DNA from: Thalassoglobus neptunius
GTDB taxonomy: Bacteria; Planctomycetota; Planctomycetia; Planctomycetales; Planctomycetaceae
DNA length: 64,000 bases
Assembly (NCBI RefSeq): GCF_007859735.1
Contig: NZ_SIHI01000010.1
Span: forward strand, 1 to 64,000
Direction: 5' to 3'
Below are positions 25,336 to 33,035 of the stretch, piece by piece (the first letter of the stretch is position 1; each line of letters begins with the position of its first letter). The notes under the pieces were generated by a model. That model was given only the letters and a program-made list of their open reading frames with translations, was not told the origin of the DNA and did not search any database. Both the position numbers and the translations under genes were made by a program.

Positions 25336-26302
25336 CATTCAACTCAACTCGATTCCCGAGGCCCAGGCGGCTGAGGTTCTGATTTATGATCGGCTCGGCT
25401 CCGGGCCTGATCAAATCTCGGCCAAGGCCTTTCGAGAGCAACTCGAAAGCCTCGGTGAAGTCTCTGAGATTCGGGTAAGAATTCATTCGGCTGGCGGCTC
25501 GATTCCCGAGGGTTTGGCCATTTACAACACTCTCAAGGAATTCGGAAACCGGATTCCGGTTGATGTTTTCATTGATGGGGTTGCGGCCTCGATGGCCTCG
25601 GTCATTGCGATGGCAGGCCGCACGATCACGATGCCAGCCTCGGCTCAAATGATGATTCACAAGCCGAGTTTCCCTCAGGTTTCTGGAGGAGCCCAGGCCC
25701 TCCGAAAACACGCCGACGATCTTGATAAGTGGGATTCCGATCTACTCGACATCTACTCCAGCCGGTCTCGGCTCGGTCGAGAGGAGATCTCCCAAATGAT
25801 GGACAAAGAAACCTGGATGAACGGAGTTCAGGCCTTTCACTGGGGTTTCGCGACTCACACGACTCAAACCGAGGTTTTGGCTCCGGTGGCCAGTCTCGAC
25901 AACTTCAAAAACGTTCCGGAAAACCTGAAACAGGTTTCAGGAGCCAACGAAAAGGATGACACTTTGACAGTGCAAGCGGAAACCAACACTCCGGAACCAA
26001 CCTCAGAAATCCTCAAAGCCCGAGCCGAGGTTTACGGGGCCGAGAATGCTGTTGCCTGGATCGGTTTGACTGAGGCCGAGTGTCAATCCAAATGGATTGA
26101 AGCTCAAGCCGAGTCAGTCAAACAAGCTCAGGCCGAGTCAGAAGAACTCCGGAAAACGGTGAAAGAACTTCAGGCGAAAATCGACGAAATGGAGGCAACG
26201 GCTCAGGCTCTCCAGTTGGGGGCAGCCGAGGGAGTCTCAACCCAAGGCCCTCCGAAGATCGACGGGCCGAAAACTCTCAAAGATCTTGTGAAGATCGGCT
26301 AA
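25328..26302 (+). CDS. ClpP-type head maturation protease with C-terminal scaffold-like region
   Basis: A 324-residue protein started at ATG 25328, inside the portal's last codons. The first 190 residues are a ClpP-fold serine peptidase: SAGGSIPEGL oxyanion region, nucleophile Ser88 in GVAASMAS, and His111 in MMIHKPS. The C-terminal third is a charged coiled coil (QAESEELRKTVKELQAKIDEME), as in protease-scaffold fusions whose tail guides capsid assembly. A separate scaffold gene is absent, which agrees. Confidence 0.88.
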   Translation: MFDIQLNSIPEAQAAEVLIYDRLGSGPDQISAKAFREQLESLGEVSEIRVRIHSAGGSIPEGLAIYNTLKEFGNRIPVDVFIDGVAASMASVIAMAGRTITMPASAQMMIHKPSFPQVSGGAQALRKHADDLDKWDSDLLDIYSSRSRLGREEISQMMDKETWMNGVQAFHWGFATHTTQTEVLAPVASLDNFKNVPENLKQVSGANEKDDTLTVQAETNTPEPTSEILKARAEVYGAENAVAWIGLTEAECQSKWIEAQAESVKQAQAESEELRKTVKELQAKIDEMEATAQALQLGAAEGVSTQGPPKIDGPKTLKDLVKIG

Positions 26303-26464
26303 CGTTCTCTGAGTCTCTTTTCGTTTCTCATTGAGCACGGCACTGAAAAAAAGCCTTCAAATCCATCTGAGTCAAAACGACCACTAGGGAAATGCCGGTC
26401 CTGATGCTGATTTGGCGACGCTCAATCTTCTCTCAAAAACAATTCAATATAAGGATTCAACTGA

Positions 26465-27415
26465 ATGGCCAACGTTTACATGACTCTGGCGGATATCGCC
26501 AAAATCAACGATAAAAATCTGGCGGATATCGAGGTGACAGACCTTCTCGATGATGCTCCGGTCCTCAAGGTGCTCGGAGCGGATGAATCCTCGAACGGGG
26601 AATCCCACAAATACACAAAAGAAACAGGGGCTCCGGTTGTCGGTTTCCGAGCGGCCAATGATGGACGGGAAAACAAGGCCTCAGCCGATACACTGGTGAC
26701 GATTGCCCTGAAGATCCTGGACGCATCTTTTACGGTCGATAAAGCGGTTGCCGACATTCACAACAAAGGCCCTGAGTATATTCTGGCTCGGGAAGGACGG
26801 CGACACTTGAAAGCCGCAATGGCAGGGGCAGAAGCTCAGTTCTTCTATGGAGTTGGTGCCGACTCAGCCGGATTTGCGGCCCTGGCAGACAACGCCGGTC
26901 TCAACGGCCTTTCCGATGCGATGGTTGTGAACGCAACCGGAACCACAGCGGATACAGGCTCCTCGGTCTGGGCCATTCGCACGAACGATTCCGGTTCTGA
27001 TTTGATGGCCATTGGAGGAGGCCGAGGGAACTCCGGTTTCAACATCGAATGGGGTGAAACGGAAGTGATTCGGGCGGCTGGATCAACGGGATTCTATCCG
27101 GCCTACTTCACTCCAATTTCAGCCTGGATGGGCCTTCAGATCGGCTCGGCCTACTCGGTCGGTCGAATTGCCAACCTCACAGCCGATGCCGGCAAGGGGT
27201 TGACCGATGACCTGATTGCAGAACTGTTGAGCAAGTTCCCAGCGACTCGCAAGCCAAATCTCCTGGCAATGTCTCGCCGGTCATTGTTGCAACTTCAGCA
27301 GAGCCGAACGGCAACAAACGCAACCGGGGCTCCGGCTCCTTTCCCAACCGAATCTCACAACGTTCCGATCGTCGTGACTGACTCGATTGGAAACACTGAG
27401 GCCCTCCTCACGTAG
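26465..27415 (+). CDS. Major capsid protein
   Basis: A 316-residue protein directly after the protease and before the neck genes. Its N-terminus is MTLADIAKINDKNLADIEVTDLL, followed by a beta-rich body (SHKYTKETGAPVVGFRAAND) compatible with an HK97-fold capsid of the coat-protein type found in planctomycete prophages. It is preceded by a 160-bp leader and AAGGA and followed at once by a terminator, as expected for a very highly expressed gene. The fold is inferred from position and size. Confidence 0.8.
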   Translation: MANVYMTLADIAKINDKNLADIEVTDLLDDAPVLKVLGADESSNGESHKYTKETGAPVVGFRAANDGRENKASADTLVTIALKILDASFTVDKAVADIHNKGPEYILAREGRRHLKAAMAGAEAQFFYGVGADSAGFAALADNAGLNGLSDAMVVNATGTTADTGSSVWAIRTNDSGSDLMAIGGGRGNSGFNIEWGETEVIRAAGSTGFYPAYFTPISAWMGLQIGSAYSVGRIANLTADAGKGLTDDLIAELLSKFPATRKPNLLAMSRRSLLQLQQSRTATNATGAPAPFPTESHNVPIVVTDSIGNTEALLT

Positions 27416-27460
27416 TTTCCAGGTGAGTCCTGGTTGATTGTTTTTGTTCTCCGGTGCAAC

Positions 27461-27492
27461 GGCTCGGGGGCTCCGGCTCCCGAGTCTTTTTT
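27461..27492 (+). terminator. Terminator after the capsid gene
   Basis: GGCTCGGG (27461-27468) pairs with CCCGAGTC (27479-27486) with one G-T pair, followed by TTTTTT. It separates the capsid transcript from the neck genes. Partial read-through must supply the genes behind it unless they have their own promoter. Confidence 0.8.
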
Positions 27493-27503
27493 GAGGGCTC
27501 TTG

Positions 27504-27911
27504 ATGTCGTTTATTAACTCCCTGATCGGATCGGTTCTCGATGTTCACCATCAACTGACCGGAGAAGAAACCGGAGTCAGTTATCAGGCGACTCCGGCAA
27601 GTTCTCCGGTTGCTCTCCCTGGAGCGGTCAAGAGCACAAAGCCGAGGGTTCTTGATCCAGTGGCCCTCATTGAAATGGAAACCGAGGTTATCGATTGGTT
27701 GGTGAGAAAATCTCATTTCGGGGTTGCCGGTTCTTTCGTTCCTCCAGTGGAGGGAGGAGAGATCTACCTAACAGAGGGTGGGCTCGATAAGACGTATCGA
27801 GTTTGCCGAATCGGCTCCGAGGGTTGCTGGAGAGATCGGGATTCCTCCGGCTCTTATATTCGCATTCACTCAACACTCGTTTCGGAGGTTCCAACCGATG
27901 GCGGCTCATGA
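27504..27911 (+). CDS. Neck or head-completion protein
   Basis: A 135-residue protein after the capsid gene, ATG at 27504. The N-terminal half is Pro/Ser-rich and the second half has strands around YLTEGGLDKTYRVCRIG and SYIRIHSTLVSEV. No family recognised. Gene order suggests a head-tail connector. It overlaps the next gene by 14 bp. Confidence 0.55.
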   Translation: MSFINSLIGSVLDVHHQLTGEETGVSYQATPASSPVALPGAVKSTKPRVLDPVALIEMETEVIDWLVRKSHFGVAGSFVPPVEGGEIYLTEGGLDKTYRVCRIGSEGCWRDRDSSGSYIRIHSTLVSEVPTDGGS

Positions 27912-28377
27912 TCTCACAGCAGTCAACCTCCTGGAGACACAACTTGCCGGCCTGGATCTCTCGGAAGATTTCACGGTAATTCGGGCTCATCGGCCTGAGT
28001 TCTCGCCAAAAGAACTCTCCTTTGAGCCTCTGGTTGTGGTGGCTCCAGGGGGGCGGGCCAAGAGGCCGATTGGCAAGAATCACACCATTCGAGCGGCAAC
28101 GGTTTTTGTTGGAATCCTTTCCCTCCTCCCTCACGGAGCCGGGTTCTCCGATTCAGAGAAATCCGATCTCACCAGGCTGGAGGAGTTGCTCAACTTTGTT
28201 GAGGAGTTGGAAACCTGGCTCCTCCCTGACACAGGCCGAGGGGTAGTGATTTCCGGCCCTCAAGGATCGTTTCAACTGGTTGGAGAAGTGAATACAAATC
28301 CAACCTACGATCCTGACAAAATCGAACAAGGCCAATTTATCTCAGTCATTGAAGCAAACTTCGAGGGGATCTCTTGA
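27898..28377 (+). CDS. Neck/tail-completion protein
   Basis: A 159-residue protein from ATG 27898. It begins HDLTAVNLLETQLAGLDLS and contains EELLNFVEELETWLLPD and a C-terminal strand set (GQFISVIEANFEGIS). Its form is like that of short tail-terminator or connector proteins that end in a beta strand. Assignment rests on order: it lies between capsid and tail tube. Confidence 0.55.
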   Translation: MAAHDLTAVNLLETQLAGLDLSEDFTVIRAHRPEFSPKELSFEPLVVVAPGGRAKRPIGKNHTIRAATVFVGILSLLPHGAGFSDSEKSDLTRLEELLNFVEELETWLLPDTGRGVVISGPQGSFQLVGEVNTNPTYDPDKIEQGQFISVIEANFEGIS

Positions 28378-28901
28378 CCGTCGATCTCAAAGGCTACAAA
28401 GAGAATTTCTTTTTCGATCGACTCAAGATTGAAAACCGGGTTGACAAGATGAAGGAAACGGCCCTCAAACGGGCCGGGGCTCTCATCATGACAATTGCCC
28501 GGAGATCGATCAGGAAACCTCGGAGAGTCCGTATCGGGGAATTGACAAACAATCAGATAGAGAGGCATGAGAGGCGGATTAGGAGAGCCAAGAGAGAAGG
28601 GTTCCCGAGGCCGAAACTCCCCTATAAGCACGCCGATCCTGGAGAGCCTCCTCGGAGTGCAACGGGATTCCTGAAAAAGTTCATTCTCTACGGTTATGAC
28701 AAAATCGAGGAATGGGTTGTTGTCGGCCCTCTCAAATCGAAAACGGGAACCGTTCACCTTCTGGAGCATGGGGGGACGGCTCAACTCCCAGGTTTCCGGG
28801 GCAAGATTTTCACTATGGATTTCAAGGGGAATCCATTCATGCGGCCGGCTGAAGAAAAGGCTCGGCCCAAGCTCCCTCAACTATTTCAAAACGCTCTCTA
28901 G
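28374..28901 (+). CDS. Neck protein, virion-morphogenesis-like
   Basis: A 175-residue basic protein starting with TTG overlapping the preceding TGA. Basic helical segments (ALKRAGALIMTIARRSIRK) and a glycine-rich part (LLEHGGTAQLPGFRGK) followed by RPAEEKARPKLPQLF resemble HK97 gp10-like or virion-morphogenesis neck proteins. That family fits its place before the tail tube, but the match is by eye. Confidence 0.58.
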   Translation: MTVDLKGYKENFFFDRLKIENRVDKMKETALKRAGALIMTIARRSIRKPRRVRIGELTNNQIERHERRIRRAKREGFPRPKLPYKHADPGEPPRSATGFLKKFILYGYDKIEEWVVVGPLKSKTGTVHLLEHGGTAQLPGFRGKIFTMDFKGNPFMRPAEEKARPKLPQLFQNAL

Positions 28902-28913
28902 GAGACTTACTCA

Positions 28914-29393
28914 ATGACGATTCCCACAACGCCCCAACGGGGCTATTTCGAAAAAGTCTACATCGATACAGCCGACTCATACGCAACGCCGACTCTGGTA
29001 GAGATTCCAGACTGCGAAGATGGAGAGTGGTCGATTTCCCCGTTGAACTCAACGTTGATGTTGAAGCGACACCGAGGGATTCAACGCGATGTTCCAACAG
29101 GAACGATCATCGGAGCATCGTTCAACGTAACGGCCCTTCCTGAGGATTACCTCACGTCTCGGGCCTATTATGTAAAGTTGCGTGATGCAGTAATGACAAA
29201 AACGCCGGTCCATCTTCAATTGAACAATGGTGATGTGACAACCTCCGGTGTTGAGTACCTCAAAGCCTGGTGGACGGTCACATTTACAAAATCGAGCCCT
29301 TCACAAGGCCTGGTGAATATCGCCGTTCAATTGAGCCCGGCTGACTCTCCTGATGATGAGCCTCCGATTTTCGGAGTAACCTCCGGCTCCTAA
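28914..29393 (+). CDS. Major tail tube protein candidate
   Basis: A 159-residue beta-rich protein directly before the tail-chaperone gene and after the neck genes, the usual place of the tail tube subunit in siphoviruses. It contains IPDCEDGEWSISPLNSTL and a basic central part, ending in an acidic-hydrophobic tail. It is preceded by AGGAG and followed by its own terminator, consistent with high-level expression. Confidence 0.65.
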   Translation: MTIPTTPQRGYFEKVYIDTADSYATPTLVEIPDCEDGEWSISPLNSTLMLKRHRGIQRDVPTGTIIGASFNVTALPEDYLTSRAYYVKLRDAVMTKTPVHLQLNNGDVTTSGVEYLKAWWTVTFTKSSPSQGLVNIAVQLSPADSPDDEPPIFGVTSGS

Positions 29394-29406
29394 TCGTGAA
29401 CTCTTG

Positions 29407-29434
29407 AGGGCCGGTTGAGGCCGGCTCTTTTTTC
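29407..29434 (+). terminator. Terminator after the tail-tube gene
   Basis: AGGGCCGG (29407-29414) pairs with CCGGCTCT (29421-29428) with one G-T pair, then a run of Ts to 29433. Confidence 0.72.
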
Positions 29435-29457
29435 GTTTTCAAGCTCCAGGGAAAGCA

Positions 29458-29871
29458 ATGCCAGTTTACCAGGATTCAACGGGCCGAGAGAGAAATCTCT
29501 CAATCACGTTCAACGTTGTTGAGCGGGTCAAGGATCGCCTCGGAATCGATCTCTATCAGTTTGAGCAGGTTGGCCGAGCAACCGACAACATGAATTCTTT
29601 CATGAAACTGGCTCATTGCGTCCAGGCTCCGAATGAGCCGTTTTGCGATTGGTGGGACGTTCACCAGGGAGACGCAAGAGATACTCTCGTCAAAGCCTTT
29701 ATCGAGGCTCTTTGCCTTTTTTACCCCTCTCGGCTCAGTCGGATCATCAGGGAGACGAACGAGCGAGCCGAGGAACTCAACGAGGAGGCTATCCGGATTG
29801 CCCAGGAGGAATTTCCCAACAAGTCTATCGAATTGCCGGAGCCCTCGGAGTTGGAGATTGTGGAGGCCTGA
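29458..29871 (+). CDS. Tail assembly chaperone
   Basis: A 137-residue acidic, helical protein (ITFNVVERVKDRLGIDLY, then AHCVQAPNEPFCDWW and a long C-terminal helix). It lies between tail tube and tape measure, the position of lambda gpG. Downstream in the -1 frame lies an extension typical of the gpGT form, so a frameshift is likely. ATG start with AGGGAAAG upstream. Confidence 0.72.
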   Translation: MPVYQDSTGRERNLSITFNVVERVKDRLGIDLYQFEQVGRATDNMNSFMKLAHCVQAPNEPFCDWWDVHQGDARDTLVKAFIEALCLFYPSRLSRIIRETNERAEELNEEAIRIAQEEFPNKSIELPEPSELEIVEA

Positions 29872-29999
29872 CTCTCCGGAAACTCTTGTGGATGGCTGAG
29901 GGGAAGTTCCCCGAACTCCAGGACAAAGGCCAGCGAAAAGGCGGCTCTCTTAGAGATCTTGCCTCAGCAATGGGAGCGAAAATAAATGATCATCCATGA
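29872..29999 (+). CDS. Tail-chaperone extension in the -1 frame
   Basis: The frame one base back continues past the chaperone stop as LTLRKLLWMAEGKFPELQ and ends at 29999. The LTLREL-WMAE-like stretch is what the T portion of gpGT-type chaperones shows. I found no textbook X-XXY-YYZ slippery heptamer in the correct frame near the end of the first gene, so the shift site is unresolved. An independent start at ATG 29892 (35 residues) is the alternative. Confidence 0.55.
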
Positions 30000-30120
30000 T
30001 ACGGCCCAACTTCGGGCCAGTTTAACGAATGCGAAAAAGAGACTCCGGAGCCATTCTCGGGAAGCTCTGAAGGTTGGCCGAGAGATTCTGGAAAGAGGGG
30101 TGAAGATTGGCAAATCCTAA
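29986..30120 (+). CDS. 44-residue basic protein between chaperone and tape measure
   Basis: A short frame from ATG 29986 to TAA 30120 encodes a basic helical peptide (QLRASLTNAKKRLRSHSREA, then KVGREILERGVKIGKS). It overlaps the chaperone extension by 14 bases and the tape-measure start by 14 bases, spacing that suggests real coupling. Function unknown. Confidence 0.45.
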   Translation: MIIHDTAQLRASLTNAKKRLRSHSREALKVGREILERGVKIGKS

Positions 30121-32029
30121 AGACATCGAAGCCGGCTCGGCATATGTGAGGATCTTCACGAAAGATGGGGAACTTCACGCTGGGTTGACAAAAGGAGAGA
30201 ACCGACTCCGGGCCTTTTCTCGCACGATGTTGAAAACCGGAACAATCCTCTCCGGCTCATTCATTGCGGCGGCGGCGGCAATTGCTCCAGCGGTCTCAGC
30301 GGCCTCCAACCTGGAGGAGCAAGTCAACAAATTCAACGTTGTTTTCGGGGAGTCCTCTGAAGCGGTTCGGGAATGGGCCAAGGAATTCGGGGAGGCTATC
30401 GGTCGAAGCGAGCGGCAAGTTGTGGAGTTTCTGGCAGGAACTCAAGACTTGTTCGTGCCTCTCGGTTTCGATTCCAAGGAGGCCGAGAGGCTCTCAAAAG
30501 ACCTGACACGATTGACAATCGATCTCGCATCATTCAACAACAAAGCGGATGAGGATGTTCTCCGAGACCTTCACGCGGCCTTGACGGGCTCCGGGGAAGT
30601 CATGAAGAAATATGGAGTGATTGTTTCTGAGGCAGCGGTCAAGCAGGAGATATTCAACCAGGGCCTTGACCCAAAAAACGCAACCGAACAACAGAAGGTT
30701 CAGGCCCGTCTCGCGATCATCTTGAGAGGAACCTCAGCGGCTCATGGTGATGCGGCCCGGAGTGCGGGCTCATGGGCTAACCAAACAAAAGCTCTCCAGG
30801 CAGAGATTGAAAACCTGTATGCCACAATCGGAGCCGAGTTGCTCCCGATCCTTACTCCTCTGGTCGGTGATATTCGAGAGATCGTCAAGGCCTCAGGAGA
30901 GTGGGCCGAGAACAACGGGGAGACAATTGAGACTCTGGTTAAGCTGGCAGGAGTGGCAGGGGTTGCCGGCTCATCGTTGATTGCAATTGGATTAGTGGCC
31001 AGCAATGCAGCGGCCTCATTCAAGGCCCTCCGGTTCATCTTGATTGATACCAGTAAGGTAGCGGCGGCTCTCCGGTTCGGGGTTCTCATTGGAGGCCTGA
31101 CCATGATTGGTAAAGCGGCCTATGATTCTTCAGAGCAAGTCAAGAGGCTCAACGCCGAACTCGCCAAGAGTTCCGGCCTGGATAGAGATCTCCAGGAGAT
31201 CCAGTCTCGGCGAACGGGAAAGATTCTGGAGGAGGCCAACAAACTGGAGGGGGATGAGAGAACCAGGTTCCTCCAGGATGAACTTGCGAAAACCGAGGCC
31301 TCGATTGATGGAACTGGAAGAAACCTCAGGGATGTTGACGAGCAACTCTCCAAGGAACTCGAAAGCAACCTGAGGGCAGGTGTTGATATGGTCGGGTGGA
31401 ACTCTGAGACAACCCGACTCCGAGGGGAGCGGGTCTCAGCCGCAACCCGGCTCGAATCGTACAAAGACCGGAGACGACAACTCAAAGCAATGATTGACGG
31501 GCCGGAAGCTCCCCAAGGCCCACAATTCGAGATTCCACAAATTCAGGCCGGGCCAGGCCCACAAGCTCAGGCCCAATCAGAGAACGGACTCGCCAAGGCC
31601 TTTCTCGGAGCCTGGTCTCCGGTGATTTCCGAGGCGGCTCAGAAGATCAAAGAGGAGCAAGACAAGCAAATCCGGGCTCTCTCAATTGAGGGAGGCCTCC
31701 AGGGGCTCGGAATGGCCTTTCCGGCTCTCGGGATGGGAATGGATGCAGCCCGAGCCATTCAGCGATTTGCCACGGCGGGGGGTGCGGCTCCGGCTCAAGT
31801 GGAATCGATCACGAAACGAATTCAGGGAGCCCACGCAACCGAGGCCGGAACCTCCGAGGCTCAGCGGATTATTGCTCAGGCTCTTTCTCCAAGAGCGACC
31901 GAGGAAAAGAAACAACTCGATGAGTTGACCAGGGGAGCCGATGCAACCGAGGCCCTTGGAACGATTGCCAAGCGGGTTGAGGATCTCTTTGCAGCAAACA
32001 AAATCAACCTCCTTTTCCAGGATACATAA
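30107..32029 (+). CDS. Tape measure protein
   Basis: A 640-residue protein, mostly helical with several hydrophobic stretches (ILSGSFIAAAAAIAPAVSAA near 48-67, VAGVAGSSLIAIGLVASNAA near 285-305, and RFGVLIGGLTMIGKAAY). It includes the common tape-measure part KFNVVFGESSEAVREWAKEFGEAIGRS. Glycine/alanine-rich sequence follows at the C-terminus. It sets tail length and helps DNA entry. At 640 residues the tail would be of modest length. The start is TTG with AGAGGGG upstream. Confidence 0.88.
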   Translation: MANPKDIEAGSAYVRIFTKDGELHAGLTKGENRLRAFSRTMLKTGTILSGSFIAAAAAIAPAVSAASNLEEQVNKFNVVFGESSEAVREWAKEFGEAIGRSERQVVEFLAGTQDLFVPLGFDSKEAERLSKDLTRLTIDLASFNNKADEDVLRDLHAALTGSGEVMKKYGVIVSEAAVKQEIFNQGLDPKNATEQQKVQARLAIILRGTSAAHGDAARSAGSWANQTKALQAEIENLYATIGAELLPILTPLVGDIREIVKASGEWAENNGETIETLVKLAGVAGVAGSSLIAIGLVASNAAASFKALRFILIDTSKVAAALRFGVLIGGLTMIGKAAYDSSEQVKRLNAELAKSSGLDRDLQEIQSRRTGKILEEANKLEGDERTRFLQDELAKTEASIDGTGRNLRDVDEQLSKELESNLRAGVDMVGWNSETTRLRGERVSAATRLESYKDRRRQLKAMIDGPEAPQGPQFEIPQIQAGPGPQAQAQSENGLAKAFLGAWSPVISEAAQKIKEEQDKQIRALSIEGGLQGLGMAFPALGMGMDAARAIQRFATAGGAAPAQVESITKRIQGAHATEAGTSEAQRIIAQALSPRATEEKKQLDELTRGADATEALGTIAKRVEDLFAANKINLLFQDT

Positions 32030-33021
32030 TGCCAGCACTTCCAAGGGTTTTGAGTTTTGATCGGGATACCGAACAAGATGGAGAGGTTGCCAATACATCA
32101 AGGCGAACGGAATACTATTACGCAACAGTAACAGACCTCTCAGGGGCCGAGGATGCTCTTTATCAGTACAACCCTCGGCTCCAGTATGCTCGGGCCCATC
32201 CAGTGAACTCCTCTCTCCGAGTTGAGCGATTCTCAACCCGGTTGGTTTCCAAGGGCCAAGATCATCTAGACGGCTGGCACTTCTCAGTCGGAGTAACCTA
32301 TTCCTCTCTGGTTATCGAGCCGATTGAAAACCCTCTCTCGGTTCCGGCCTCGGTGGAACTCTCTTCAGTTGATGAGGAGAAGACGTTTGAGAGAGACTAC
32401 CTCGGAAAGCCGATTGCGACAAAAGCCGGGCAACTTATCCAGGGGGTGACTGATCAAGTTCCCCTCACGATTTTCTCGGTCACAAAGAATATTCCTATTC
32501 AGTTTCGAAACTGGATGCTGACCTACGGGCGGGCGATCAATCAAGAGCCGGTGAACTTCTCCGGAGAGCCTCTGGCTCCCAAAACTCTCCAACTTGCTCG
32601 GCTCAATGTTTCCGGAATTCAGTACCTCAATCGAATTGCCTATCGAGTGGCAACTCTGGAGATTGCCCACAATCCCGATACATGGGTGAAGAAATTGCTC
32701 AACCGGGGAACGGTCGAGATTAACCTGGTCAAGGAGACGAACTCCCGAGGCCGGACAACATGGGTGAAAAGGCCGGGGCCAATTCGAGACCATCTCGGAG
32801 GGATTGTTGAAACTCCTATGTTTCTCGATGAAGACGGCCAAGCAATCCGGGTGGATTCCCTCGGTCGAAACGTCTCCCTGGCTCGGAGGCTCAACGCTCT
32901 CCGGTCTCACGGCTCAATTGATGCTCAGTTGAAACAGCAACTCCAGCCGAGAGATATTCTGACTCTCGAATTCACAACAAAAACGCCGAGGAAGTACCTC
33001 GGAGTTCTCCCTCTCAGTTAA
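32029..33021 (+). CDS. Tail-tip protein following the tape measure (distal-tail position)
   Basis: A 330-residue protein whose ATG overlaps the tape-measure TAA by one base. The first part is beta-rich (LSFDRDTEQDGEVANTSRRT), and residues 110-220 contain LGKPIATKAGQLIQGV and NIPIQFRNWMLTYGRAIN. No family recognised. Gene order makes a distal-tail or baseplate hub component likely. Confidence 0.5.
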   Translation: MPALPRVLSFDRDTEQDGEVANTSRRTEYYYATVTDLSGAEDALYQYNPRLQYARAHPVNSSLRVERFSTRLVSKGQDHLDGWHFSVGVTYSSLVIEPIENPLSVPASVELSSVDEEKTFERDYLGKPIATKAGQLIQGVTDQVPLTIFSVTKNIPIQFRNWMLTYGRAINQEPVNFSGEPLAPKTLQLARLNVSGIQYLNRIAYRVATLEIAHNPDTWVKKLLNRGTVEINLVKETNSRGRTTWVKRPGPIRDHLGGIVETPMFLDEDGQAIRVDSLGRNVSLARRLNALRSHGSIDAQLKQQLQPRDILTLEFTTKTPRKYLGVLPLS

Positions 33022-33035
33022 GAAAAGGTGTAAAA

